The notes beneath the pieces are model-generated. The model was given only the letters and a program-made list of their open reading frames with translations. It was not told the DNA's origin and did no database searches. Below, one piece after another: positions 48,384-58,995 of a DNA stretch of 64,000 nt; position 1 is the stretch's first letter, and each line of letters opens with the position of its first letter. The stretch is from Symbiodinium natans. Lineage: Eukaryota > Sar > Dinophyceae > Suessiales > Symbiodiniaceae. Position numbers and translations under genes: made by a program. The stretch covers positions 658,887 through 722,886 of the forward strand of contig CAJNDS010000757.1 of the NCBI GenBank assembly GCA_905221605.1, written 5' to 3'.

Positions 48384-49551
48384 CTCCACACCAGCACAGT
48401 TGGTATCCACGCTCGTCTGCGTTGACAGACAACCGGAAATCCTCCGATGTCCCAGAGCTCCCAAAGCTCAGCAAGAAACTGACGGCACCGCTGAGGCTTC
48501 CAAGGCCGTTCGTATTGGCAAGAGATATCTGCATGCTCCCAGCTCCACAGGTGGTTCTCACGCTTACCAAATCATGCGTTGACAGGCCGTGTCCTTGAAA
48601 TCCCACCAGGCCCGTACAGTCCTGGCCCCGCACGCAGGTGAAGCTGTGGTCGGCGAAAGGCCCCACCACTTGCAGCTCACCGGCCAAGAACTGGAAGTCA
48701 CCGAGGCTCAAGCAGCTGCTATGACACCAACACAAGCCATAGATGCCGCCTGCAGGCACAAAATCCATAGCGTCTCCCCACCTGTAGGAGCTGTCTGACG
48801 CAGCATCAGAGATGCCAAAATTGGCGATGTTGGGCACCAGCTCATCAGCATTGCAGCTGTAGCGGGAAGGTACTACAGCCAAGTGGTGTCCATCTCTGAG
48901 TCCTTGCCCTGTGAGATGCAGGGAACAAACCCTCCCAGATGTGCAGCTTCGTTCTAAACTTCTGTCTGGGCGAACACAAAGGGCTTCGCTGTCAGCTCCA
49001 GTCGCCTCGGTGGTGGAGCCGGGCTCACATGCAATACAAGAGTCCTCAGAACTCGAGCCTGACATGTTGCTCCACCGGCCTACAGGGCATTCAAGACAGA
49101 CGTCATTTCCGACAAGGGCTTTGAATCTGCCACCAGGGCAGGCTCGGCATGCTCCAGCAGAATAAAAATGGCCGACTGAACAAATGCTTTGTGAACCGTA
49201 CTCTGGTGCACTGTTGATTGCTTGGCCGTTCACCTTCACGTCACAGACTCGAGACTTTGCAGACAGCCTAGAATCATGGAAAATGAACGTACCAATGGTC
49301 ACGCGGCGACCAGTCTTGCCGCAGCTGATCACAGCTGATTCCACAGGCAAAGCGTATATCCAGCTGCCATCACCAGCTTTGCATCCGGCATCTGTATACG
49401 TATCCCATTTCTCTGTGGTGTATTCCCTGTCATGCACATATGAAACCATGACAGCATTCATGGCAGTGAACTGCACTGTCTCGACAGTTTGAGAGTATTG
49501 GAAGTCCCATGAAACTGCCGACCATCCCGTGGTGTGGGCATCAAAGCATGT
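48384..49551 (-). CDS. Receptor-like gene: 5' ectodomain exon
   Basis: About 389 codons. A beta-rich N-terminal part (contains CFDAHTTGWSAVSWDFQYSQ) is followed by GCC2 modules (CRACPGGRFKALVGNDVC, CPVGRWSNMSGSSSEDSC, PGSTTEATG), then CWC modules with GIYGLCWC and GYQLCWCG. A 61-bp segment here (48611-48671) is nearly identical to one in the next large exon. The acceptor TTCGCAG is at 49552-49557, and the exon ends before GCACTT (GC donor). The true start codon of the gene is further upstream and not resolved. Confidence 0.85.
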
Positions 49552-49597
49552 CTGCGAATGTGCCTGAGAACTCCAAGGCTTGATGGAGCTGCCCTAC

Positions 49598-49828
49598 TTT
49601 CCAAAGAAGAAAATCCCGGTACAGCTCCTCGCTGCCGCCCCCGAAGTTATTTTCGAAAACTACAGAATCCTTACAATCATAATCCGGATCCTTGCTACCC
49701 TTAGGTCTGGACGACAGGGCAAAACTCAATCTTTGGACAACTTTCTCCTGAATCAGCATCACCCACAAAGGCCAACAGTTTCTGCGAACGACTTGGCCAG
49801 GCCGACTGCCTTCCAGGGCATCAGACAC
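49598..49828 (-). CDS. Possible upstream exon of the receptor-like gene
   Basis: A - strand frame containing VVFENNFGGGSEELYRDFLL that ends WK before GTAGGG. Splicing to 49551 would keep phase 0 but needs an intron of only 46 nt. A second frame through the same DNA (contains AFVGDADSGESCPKIEFC) is also protein-like, so the structure here is unresolved. No signal peptide was identified. Confidence 0.3.
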
Positions 49829-49859
49829 TAAACAGACTGACGTATACTATACACTACGC

Positions 49860-52790
49860 CACTACGCGATATTGGAAAACCTTTGCACTACCATACACTC
49901 CACTGTAAAACGCAAGAATATTTACGATATTTGGTACTATGGGTTGAAGGCCACCTGGCTCGGCATGCTTTGCGCCTCGGGACCACATACCAAAGAATCA
50001 AACCTCCCGCTTATCGTTCTGACTGGCTTGTTGCGTTCTTCCGATGTGAGCGCTCACTACTTGTTGATGCATTCAATAGGAAGAGCCCGTGCGCTTCGCG
50101 TGCTCCTGCAAAGCAGTGTCAAGACCCTGTCCAAGGACCATCATTTGAGAGATGGGGCTGCAAAAATGGTTTGAGAAAAGCCTGAAGAAAGCAACCCTTT
50201 TTCATCATTCCATGTACACTGGCAATCTGTGCTGCGCGCAGCGTTCATATTTCATGGGTGGTCATGAAGTGCGTCCTTGCTCCAAGGTGTGGGTGCAACA
50301 CAAGCTTTACCTGCTTAAATGCGCCCGAACCAGAGCCACCTCCAGCACAGCCCACGGCCAGCAAGCAAAATGCCCCCATGGCGTTCTCCGACTTGGCGGT
50401 GAGCTAACCCATTGAAATAATCCAGTATGTCCCAAGATCATCGTGTATGTGACCGTGTTCGCTTGAATGTCTGGAGCCATATGTCTAATTTGCTACCAAA
50501 GAACATTTGATTCTCGGCCCCTGGCTCAGACAGGCTGCGACCAATGTGGCTCAGTTAACATACTTCGCAGGCAGCAAACCAAAACTTGCAAGTGAAAACA
50601 ACATCGGGGAGAACTGCAGTCTTCAATGCTTGAACATGTCAGTAAAGAACTTCAGAGAATGGTGAGTGCGTGTTGGTGTGAAGAACGATGACAATCAAGT
50701 GTGACAAACATAAATACACATCAGTATGAGTAAGCAAGAAGTAACTAGGTGAGTAAAATGCAATGATTGAATAATGGTGGTGTGTAACCTGTTTATCACG
50801 TACGAAGACAAAAGGCTCTGCACAACTATTTCGGCTATCTTGTTGCTGTAAAGTGCTACATGCAAACAAACTGATTTCAGCTGTTCTTCAAGTTCTGATG
50901 TTCTTTTTCTCTAAGACCCTGCCTCGGCAAGAAACATACCATGATTATGTCTAAAGCAAGCCCTTAGCTTTCTCAAAACCCCATGCAAATGGAGGCAACA
51001 GAATGCACCTTCCGGACTTGAGGATAATCGACCACCAACTTGACAAAGTCCATTGGGAAATCTGCGGCCGACTCTAGAAGAGAATTATTGGCTTCCAAAA
51101 GAAAACTGGTTCTGTTTCAAGGACAACTGACTTGGAAACGACTCCATTCAAAAGAAAGATGACTCCTCCTTTGGAAAACTGACTGCCTCGATTTCGTTTC
51201 TTGAGGAAAACAGAGTCCGATTCTGGCCAATGGTGTGCAGTGAACTGTTCAATCTCAGCCAGCGCTTGCTTCAGGTGTCGGTCATGCTTCGCATGGTAGC
51301 CAACAGCAAGGAACAAGCCCCGCACGCCTTGCCGAAACTCGATCGGCACCACAAGTGAACAAACAAAGGCACACTTGTACAACCCACGTGCAGCAACCGC
51401 TTCACCGGAAAGGCATGCCCTGTAGCAGAAGACTTCGGCTGGGCTTTGTTTATATCTGGGGCGCATTCGTGCATTTCTTCGTCGCAAGGACATAGGTGTA
51501 TATGTGTAGAGCGTCGGGCCGGAGAACCGCTGCTGAAAACTGTACAACTGTCCTAGCATCTGCTTGCAGCGATCTGCAACAGCAATCCGCATGTTCTGCG
51601 TTCTCGGCACCCGAGCTCAGACATTCATGACGGATCAGAAAATGGCGAACACATCCCCAACCGGCATTATTGCCTTCAATGGCTTCAAATCATTCCAGTG
51701 GCGCCGACAAGCCACATCTCTCTTCTGCTTGACTCGCATGTCAAATCAGGCCCTGACACTAAAGAAGTCCTCAATCCATCGCCCCTAAACCCTTCACCCT
51801 AAACCCTAAACCCTAAACCCTAAACCCAAATTACAGCTAATAGTCAAGCAGCAGAGGGTTCGGCCTACACTCCTCTTCAAACGCAGTGGTCGCAGCCCTT
51901 TCCATGATCTGGCATTATGCGCCATCATTGCTTTGGGGGGTCCCGTCTTCTCGACATGTTGTCACTGCTCCTCTTTAGGGGTTTGTGGCTACTGGCCGGC
52001 ACTTCTGCTAGCTACTGGTCGGCACTTCTGCTAGAGCTTGCTGGGGCGAAGAATTCATTGCCTCTGTTTGAAAGAGAGGTAAGGAAGACTCTATATATTC
52101 TTGCCAGGGATGTACTGAAAACACAAACGCGGAAACGCCACATAACTAGATCAAACAAATCTAGCAGGGGAAAGCATGGATTCCATGCAATTCAAGGTTG
52201 AGGGCTGTGCCAAGGGCGGAACTTCCAGTAAAGCTGTGCTTCGGCCCCCAAGGGCAAAGAGCCATGCAGCCTGCCGTCTTTGCAAGCACTTCAGCTCTTC
52301 ACGCAGCGACTGCGGAGGCGTACATTGGCCACCTGCGAGGCCGCGTGATGCATTCTTAGCGCGTGCCATGCTTCACTATTTGGTTGCCATTTCTCTTGAC
52401 ATCTCTGGACACAACTCATAAATGCGCGGTCTTTGCTGCTAGGCTGGTCCATGAACCATTTGAAGCACCAAGGACAGCGATCCCTCCTATACCCGATCCA
52501 TAGATAAACCGTTATGGTCAGGAATGCTGAAGTGCTGCTGGGTGAAACGGTTTGAATGGGGCCCAGGTGATCGGCGAGCTCGGGCCTGGGGAGAGATGCC
52601 AGGCTCTCACAACTTTCGCGGGAGCATAGCATCACGATTCAATATAGAATCATGTGCCCAGGGCTTCGGTGACTGGCAAAACCACCTCTCGCATGTGGAT
52701 GATGTGGCAGGCTCTGAACCTTTACCGGCTATAGCGGCTTCCAAGCACATCTCATCTGGCTTCCAGTCTGGGTCCTGTTAAGGGGGGGCG
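49860..52790. other. Gene-poor stretch; weak ORFs only
   Basis: Mostly unique sequence of moderate GC content, with a short CCCTAAA patch at 51797-51828. Open frames exist (for example - strand 52151-52369 and 52291-52635), but none shows a recognisable motif or splice partner. Upstream exons of the receptor-like gene could lie here. Confidence 0.4.
51074..51610 (-). CDS. Hypothetical ORF, 178 codons
   Basis: The longest frame in an otherwise unassigned stretch. The middle part (contains CYRACLSGEAVAARGLY and AEIEQFTAHHWPESDS) has protein-like composition, but the last 45 residues look like random sequence. No family is recognised. It may contain a genuine exon with unknown borders. Confidence 0.25.
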   Translation of the reverse strand: MPRTQNMRIAVADRCKQMLGQLYSFQQRFSGPTLYTYTPMSLRRRNARMRPRYKQSPAEVFCYRACLSGEAVAARGLYKCAFVCSLVVPIEFRQGVRGLFLAVGYHAKHDRHLKQALAEIEQFTAHHWPESDSVFLKKRNRGSQFSKGGVIFLLNGVVSKSVVLETEPVFFWKPIILF

Positions 52791-52811
52791 AGCCGTGGTG
52801 GTCGGTGGGCG

Positions 52812-52978
52812 GTTTAGGGTTTAGGGTTCAGGGTTCAGGGTTCAGGGTTCAGGGTTCAGGGTTCAGGGTTCAGGGTTCAGGGTTCAGGGTTTAGGGTTTA
52901 GGGTTTAGGGTTTAGGGTTTAGGGTTTAGGGTTTAGGGTTTAGGGTTTAGGGTTTAGGGTTTAGGGTTTAGGGTTTAG
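52812..52978 (+). repeat. TTCAGGG block followed by TTTAGGG block
   Basis: Nine consecutive TTCAGGG units, then about 14 TTTAGGG units, with clean borders between variants. Confidence 0.95.
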
Positions 52979-53934
52979 GAAACGCACCCTTTCGACTCTG
53001 AGTAATCCCCAAGACCACTACACCCTTCAACATCACTGAAAGCAGATTGGGCGGAGTCGGTGTGGGAACAAACGCTCTTTGGATCTCTATTCAGTGTTAT
53101 GAAGCAAAGTCGCTTCTTGGAACAATCTCAAGTAAAAGGTTTCCACTGAAGCACGTTAACAAGTGAGGGTGGGTGGGTGGGGGGGGGCCTCATGGTCGAT
53201 CTTTGCAAGGATCTAGCTTCAGGTCTTGGGCCGGATCTGTAGGGGTGGATGAGGTTGAGAGAAAAGTATGTGAGTCCTCATCCATCAGCTGCACATCAAT
53301 CTGATGCCAATCAGCCTCGCGGTCGGCCAAAACGCCTCAATTGTCTTGGGTGGTTTGCTGGCTGCGCACAGTTGCGTGATCTGACACTATAACACAATCT
53401 ACCACAAGGGTCTCCTTGGGCAGGGCCCCCGCTGTGCGGCTCTCTGTCTGCATGTACTGAGTCGGCCTTGGAAGGCTGGGGCGATTCAACAGTTTAGGAG
53501 TTGTGAACCGGTTGAGTTGAGTGGATTGTACACGAATGTGGGCTTCTGAGGCTGGGTCAGGGCTTAAGGATGTTGAAGGGTTTTAGGTTGTGGGCGGCGG
53601 TCTATGTGTTGCTTCTTTGAGCGGGTTCACACCCATCCCCAACCTCCAGGGTTTTGGGTTTGGGGTTTAGGGCATGCAAAAATTTCGCGAGGGTCTTAGA
53701 GAGTGCCACGCGGCCGCGCAAAGAGGACCAGTTTGTGTACCCAACAAAGCCCCAAACAAGGATGTGGTCAAGACACGTCCACCCCTCTGCTTTGAGGTTG
53801 GTTTGGGCTTTGTAGCTGCTGCCTGACAGACTGAACTCCAAACCCGGAGGTGTTTTTTCTTTCCTAACGTTGGCCCTGGCTCGTTGGCCTTGCTAACGTT
53901 GGCCCTGCCATTCCTGGCTTTAAATGCTATGAAA

Positions 53935-54115
53935 TGCAGCATTTCTGGTTGCTTGTAAGCCCAAAACGCTCAAAAACACAGCGTTTGTGGGTATTCCAGA
54001 GCTCCAATTGCTGTAAATTCCGGCATTTGTAGTTGTTCCAAAGCTCTAAATACTGTAGACGGCGGCATTTGTGCTTGCTGCCAGGCTCTACATGATGGAA
54101 AAATACAGCATCTTT
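53935..54115. repeat. Degenerate tandem repeat, unit about 42-46 bp
   Basis: Four copies of a unit built on GGCATTTGTGGTTG, then CAAAGCTCTAAAT and GCTGTA. The last copy has drifted and leads into an AT-rich TATTGTATATT stretch (54120-54420). Confidence 0.65.
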
Positions 54116-54491
54116 ATGCTTTTCTATTTTTGCAGTATTGTACATTCTTGTATATTGAATACTATTGAACATTATTGTCGTTTTTCATTCTTGTCGTATA
54201 TTCTTGTACAAGAGTGTGTATTGTTGCATTTTGAAAGTTATTAAATGCTATTGTATGTTCTTATATATTTGTATATTCTTGTATATTATGGTATATTATA
54301 GAACAAACTTGTATAGTTTAGTATGATTGTATCTCCTTATATGTTATTGTATATTTTAGTATATTTTTGTTTATTATTGTATATGATTGTATATTCTGGC
54401 ATTCTTGAACATTGTGAGCAGACATGAGTGCATGTGCACCTGCAGCCTGTAGCTTTCACTTTGCATGTTCAGTTTTGCAATTCGGTTGAAT

Positions 54492-54508
54492 GCCAATTTT
54501 GGCTCAAG
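54492..54508 (+). other. Relict spliced-leader sequence
   Basis: GCCAATTTTGGCTCAAG matches the last 16 bases of the dinoflagellate trans-spliced leader (GCCATTTTGGCTCAAG) except for one extra A. Such relicts mark retroposed or recycled trans-spliced mRNAs. Sequence downstream (+ strand) shows no recognisable gene. Confidence 0.5.
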
Positions 54509-54754
54509 TACCGAGCTAGACTTGTGCCTTTGAGCACGGTAGTCTCGTACAGTAGCTCTTCGGTTGCTGTGCGGTCCGACCGGACGCACTCAGGCGTAGT
54601 TGCACAGAGCGTGGACTCAAGAAGTCGGAAAACAGCGTGGCCAGCAGCGTTTGCTTTGGTGTAAGGCAAGACCTGACTGGTCGACTTCACAATTGGGGGC
54701 TGTTCTGGGAAATTTAGTTCAGCTCTTGCGCCTACGGCCCGGGTGGGCAAGCAT

Positions 54755-55095
54755 TGTGCTGCTGCTGCTGCTGCTGCTGCCGCTGCCGCTGCCGCTGCCG
54801 CTGCCGCTGCCGCTGCCGCTGCCGCTGCCGCTGCCGCCGCCGCCGCTGCTGCCGCTGCTGCTGCTGCTGCCGCCGCTGCTGCTGCCGCTGCTGCTGCTGC
54901 CGCTGCTGCTGCTGCTGCTGCCTGCTGCCTGCTGCTGCCGCTGCCGCTGCCGCTGCCGCTGCCGCCGCCGCCGCCGCCGCCGCTGCTGCCGCTGCCGCTG
55001 CCGCTGCCGCTGCCGCTGCCGCTGCCGCTGCCGCTGCCGCTGCCGTGCCGCTGCTGCCGCTGCCGCTGTGCCGCTGCTGCTGCTGCTGCTGCCTG
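54755..55095. repeat. (GCT)n / (GCTGCC)n microsatellite
   Basis: About 340 bp of GCT and GCTGCC units. Poly-Ala, poly-Leu, poly-Gly/Ser and poly-Cys frames across it are artefacts of the repeat. Confidence 0.95.
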
Positions 55096-55151
55096 CGCTG
55101 CTGCGAAGACAATGCTGGCACGTGCTTTGATTGCCCGCTTAAAAAAAACAG

Positions 55152-55186
55152 CGGGGGGGTTGGGGGGGGCGCAGCCCCCCCCCCCA
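55152..55186. repeat. GC hairpin element, second copy
   Basis: A G-run, then GCGCAG, then a C-run. The core is the reverse complement of the hairpin at 33278-33310. Confidence 0.65.
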
Positions 55187-55309
55187 TTTGCAAACACAAT
55201 TTTCGCATCATGGGTTTGGAAGGGATTCATACACTTTGAAGCAAGCTTGCCCGGCTCCAAAAGAACAATATAAATACGTATTGTGTACTATGAATTCGAC
55301 TATATGACT

Positions 55310-55690
55310 TTATATACATATATATATATATACATACATACATACATACATACATACATACATACATACATACATACATACATACATACATACATACATA
55401 CATACATACATACATAATATTATATTACATTGAGCTATATTGTATGTATACTTATGTTTCTATTTGTATTCAATTATATCATATCATATCATATTCTATT
55501 TTATTTTAATATGTTATTGGATTATATTATATATACTATAATAGTATACTATAATATACTATACTGTATTATATTATATTTTTATATTTGTTTCTTATAT
55601 ATATTATTATATTGCATTATACTATGTTTATATGTGTATATATATATGTATATACATATATATATATATATATATTCTTATGTTATACTA
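55310..55690. repeat. (CATA)n microsatellite and AT-rich tract
   Basis: (TA)n, then about 24 CATA units to 55417, then an AT-rich stretch with TATTATA words and another (TA)n at 55640-55675. Confidence 0.95.
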
Positions 55691-55769
55691 CATAGTCACT
55701 ATACCATTATCATGATGACCAAAACAAGTCCATCAATAAAAACAAGCAAATCTGACCACGGGACCGGGA

Positions 55770-55905
55770 AACCGCAGGACCAGAGGACCAGAGGACCAGA
55801 GGACCGTAGGACCAGAGGACCAAGGGACCAGAAGACCAACAAACCAGAGGGCCAGGGGGCCAGGAGACCAGAGGACCAGGGGACCAGGAGACCTGTTGCC
55901 AACGT
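55770..55905 (+). repeat. GGACCAGA minisatellite
   Basis: About 14 copies of an 8-10-bp unit, GGACCAGA or GGACCAGGA. The + strand ORF through this region is repeat translation. Confidence 0.9.
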
Positions 55906-56289
55906 TACCAAGGACACCAAGCCAGGGCCAACGTTAGGAAAAAAAAACACCGGGCCCCTCCAAACCCCAAAAGCCCTAAACAGCAAAATCCAAATACTGG
56001 TACATCCAAAACCCCCGAACCACAAACACAATCGCGCCTTGCACTCTGAATCTTCCTCGTCGTTGGCACTGCCAAGTGCCATCTCCAGCCCTTTCACCTT
56101 CAACGATGCAGACATTTGTGAAGAAGTACGAGTTGTTGCATCGTGTTGGCTTGTGCGTGGGGTGGTACGATTTGTGGCCGCTGGCGCATTGCCTTGGAAG
56201 AGGTTCGAATTAGTGTCAGTGTTGCTGTTATGTGTGGGGCATCGGAAAATACACTATGACAGGAAACAGCGACTGCACAAAGGCACGGG

Positions 56290-56435
56290 ACGGTATGACT
56301 GGGTAGGACCGGGTTTGCCCGGGTATGCCCGGGTATGCCCCAGTATGCCCCGGTATGACCGGGTATGCCCGGGTATGACGGGTATGACCGGGTATGACCG
56401 GGCATGACCGGGTATGGGCATGACCGGGTATGACA
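56290..56435 (+). repeat. CCGGGTATGA minisatellite
   Basis: About 13 copies of a 10-11-bp unit, (A/C)CCGGGTATG(A/C). Confidence 0.9.
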
Positions 56436-56727
56436 GCGTACTCAGGCGCATTCGCTGAGCGTGGCCACAACGGGAAAGTACGAATCTTTGGCACTGTATG
56501 GGACGAAGTACGAATCTGTGGCCACACTCGTTGTGGTGCATGATTTGTTGCCAATGCTGATTTGAGGTGGGGCATGGGAGTAAGCACGAGTTGTTGCAAC
56601 TGTCGTTTTGGTTGCGGGGCCATGAGAAGCATGGGAAGAAGTACCATTTGGTTGCCGCGGCAAGAGGTATGATTTGTTGTTGCCACTGGTGTGTTGGCGT
56701 GGGGACAGGGTATGCAGAACGATGTGG

Positions 56728-57129
56728 TCAATGCTGTTTTGGCGCGCCACAATTGAGGGATGAGGGTCTAGGACACAAAACTGGAACGATAAAGAACACA
56801 TGAAAGGGGAGAGAGGGGAGAGGGAGAGACCCTAAGCCAGCCTTGTCATGGTGGTCTTTCTGCTCATGGACCAGGAGAGTCATATCTGGCGGCTTCATCT
56901 CATCCATCTCGCTTATGCCTGCCTGAGTGAGAAGGTTCTTGCTCAAGTCCATCTTACGCAAGGTGAGGACCTTGTCCCGCTTCCACTCTGCCAGAAGCGC
57001 GGCCTCCGCCACTTCATTAATCAGCGTGGATGTGTCAGCCAGCAGGTTCGATGATGGGCGCGTCTCTACCTGGAGGGCCACCCACGCCTCGAACAAAATC
57101 TTGGCGTCAGCGTCTTCAATCCAATTATC
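56728..57129 (-). CDS. LRR gene: last exon
   Basis: After GCCAAG (57130) the exon reads DNWIEDADAKILFEAW, which completes the repeat begun upstream (LKELLLM + DNWIED), and then another LRR (VLTLRKMDLSKNLLTQAG). The frame runs to TGA at 56728; the last 40 residues are hydrophobic and unlike an LRR, so a further intron is possible. The upstream intron (57360-57130, GC donor) contains TTTAGGG-type units. Confidence 0.7.
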   Translation of the reverse strand, partial: DNWIEDADAKILFEAWVALQVETRPSSNLLADTSTLINEVAEAALLAEWKRDKVLTLRKMDLSKNLLTQAGISEMDEMKPPDMTLLVHEQKDHHDKAGLGSLPLPSLPFHVFFIVPVLCPRPSSLNCGAPKQH

Positions 57130-57360
57130 CTTGGCATTTAAAACGCCTAAACCCTTAAACCCAAAACCTACTTGAAGCAGCCGATTCGGTTTTGGATGTG
57201 CTCTTGCAGCATCCCCCCTCATGAGCCACTGCGAAACGGCACACGACTGGGATAGGATTTTGGATTCGAGGCTTGGGGCTCGGGGTTTAGGATTCCAACC
57301 CTAAACCCTAAACCCTAAACGGCCTATAGGGTTTAGGGACTGTTTAGTAGTCCCGGCAGC

Positions 57361-57495
57361 CATCAAGAGAAGCTCTTTCAACCGCGGCTTCTGGCGCAGG
57401 GCCTCAGCGAGAACCCGGGCTCCGGCGCCAGCAATCGCGTTCCGGCTCAGATCCAGGGTAACCCAAAGGCATGAGTTCGAGAGAGCCTCTTGCAG
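57361..57495 (-). CDS. LRR gene: exon with two leucine-rich repeats
   Basis: 45 codons, phase 0, reading LWVTLDLSRNAIAGAGARVL and LAEALRQKPRLKELLLM. This is the ribonuclease-inhibitor type of LRR (LxxLxLSxNxIxxxGAxxLAEAL). Acceptor CCTAAG, donor GC. Confidence 0.85.
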
Positions 57496-57693
57496 CTTAG
57501 GTTTAGGGTTTATAATAGGGTTTAGGGTCTAGGGTTTAAACAGCATTAGGACATTTGGGGTTCTGGTGTTTAGGAGCTCATGGGGTTTAGGCTTGAGGGG
57601 GGTTTGAGAGTGTTTCAAGGTTCGGAAACCCCACTCGAATCAATGCCGTCACCCAGGCACCTAGACCCTGAACCCGGATCGAATTCTTTAGGT

Positions 57694-57756
57694 CAGCAGG
57701 GCCTCGGCAATGGGCTGCATGTCTGCATCGGCAAGCCCGCACTGTTGCAGAGACAC
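57694..57756 (-). CDS. LRR gene: short exon
   Basis: After GCGAG it reads VSLQQCGLADADMQPIAEAL. It continues ...QSLKK of the upstream exon to make a perfect LRR. The 3' border is not resolved. Confidence 0.65.
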
Positions 57757-57874
57757 CTCGCTGTGGTCGAGACGTTCAGGGCTCATTTCAGGCGTCAGGC
57801 AAGGGGTGCTAAGACTGCCAATCAAAGATGTCCACAGGCCAAGACTTAAGTTATACCGCCCCAGGGAGCCCCAC

Positions 57875-58114
57875 CTTCTTCAGGGACTGGATCCAGCTCA
57901 GACGCAGCACGAAGCCTTGGACGTTTAGATTGCAGTTGGACAGTTTCAGCTGCTGCAGGACCTGGAAGGACTGCAGGGAATCGGCGAGTATGTCAATCTC
58001 CGTGTCTGGCAGCCCATCCAAGTCCAACTCCCTAGCTTCGCTTGCCTTCTTCTCAAACGCATTTCGCTGCGCTGACACCAAAGGCAGAAAATCGCTTCGA
58101 TGAGTGAAGTGGAC
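57875..58114 (-). CDS. LRR gene: exon with first leucine-rich repeats
   Basis: Acceptor TCCCCAG, donor GTGGGG, 80 codons. It reads VHFTHRSDFLPLVSAQRNAF, then ARELDLDGLPDTEIDILAD, then LQQLKLSNCNLNVQGF. It joins the TIR-like part to the LRR domain. Confidence 0.8.
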
Positions 58115-58213
58115 CTGGGGATTTCGGAAGGTCTCTCCGGGGCCAGGGTTTAGGGCTTCGGGCTTCGGGTTTAGGGTTTACGGTTTAGGCACCCCACGCC
58201 CTACGCCATACAC

Positions 58214-58415
58214 ATCCTTGAATCGAACTTGACTTTGGTAAACCCCCACGTCACTCTTGGCAAGTTCGCGACGGAAAGTTGCTGGTCCCCTGGGTGCGCA
58301 ACGCAGAAGTTGCTGGGTGGCCAATGAGTGTGTGCCCAAGCAGTATCCAAACATGTTGGAATTTCGCAGGCTGGACCACTGGACTTCTGCGATGCACCAT
58401 CCCCGTTTGAAATAC
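58214..58415 (-). CDS. LRR gene: exon completing the TIR-like domain
   Basis: Acceptor CCTGCAG. It reads YFKRGWCIAEVQWSSLRNSN and continues to QVRFKD before GTGTATGG. Phase is 2 in, 0 out, matching both neighbours. The RGWC..E motif is typical of a TIR-like domain often seen in dinoflagellate proteins (family recollection). Confidence 0.75.
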
Positions 58416-58490
58416 CTGCAGGGGACTGTGAGAAACCAAGAAACAACTCAGCAAGAACAAGACTTACAGAGACGACGGCTGCCATGTCGC

Positions 58491-58995
58491 TCGGTGGTGT
58501 TCTCTTGTAGGAGACTTGGATCGGTCCACTGAACTCCTGGTTTCTCTGAGCGGGGTGGTTCCCGGTAGACATAGACTTGATGGCCCTGCCGGGAAGCCTT
58601 CCAGGATTGAGGAGTTAAATCTGGCACGCACACCGTGTGTGTCCATTCATGTGTATAGAGCATGTCCATGCCATTCATCGCAAGGCGGAAGGCATGCTCC
58701 TCATGCTTTCTCTTGCGCCGGAACTGATACAAGCTCACATAATCAATGAAGACACCAGGGATCATGTCTGAGTCCTTCTTCCATGCACAGTGCAGAACTT
58801 TGACGAGCTCAGCCAGCTGAAACCCATAGGGATCGGGGTGTTCCAGCGTTTCCCAAATGTGTGACAGAGACACCACGCGCTGTTGCTTTGGATTCTGCCG
58901 CATCCGCTGGGACCAAGCAACCACCTCGAGAAGGTCAAAAAATGCGGAAGGCCAATAAAGGTATGACAGACTCTGAGTTTTGCTGAGCCAGATTC
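58491..58995 (-). CDS. LRR gene: TIR-like N-terminal exon
   Basis: The frame opens after a (TA)n tract ending in AG and reads SYLYWPSAFFDLLEVVAW, VVSLSHIWETLEHPDPYGF, PGVFIDYVSLYQFRRKRKHE and MNGMDMLYTHEWTHTVCV. The pattern SHxW...HPDP, then F(I/L)DYxSLxQ, then a final RGWC in the next exon, fits a TIR-like nucleotide-binding fold. It ends before a GC donor (58490); the intron to 58415 is 75 nt. The start codon is not located. Overall: a TIR-like plus LRR protein of about 330-420 residues, probably intracellular; it may act as a sensor or scaffold (inference). Confidence 0.7.

Noticed and set aside
54469..55260. Long ORFs in several frames (poly-Ala, poly-Leu, poly-Cys, Gly/Ser)
   Set aside because: They are translations of the GCT/GCTGCC microsatellite.
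55430..56407. 325-codon + strand ORF
   Set aside because: It runs through an AT-rich tract and two minisatellites; no consistent protein character.
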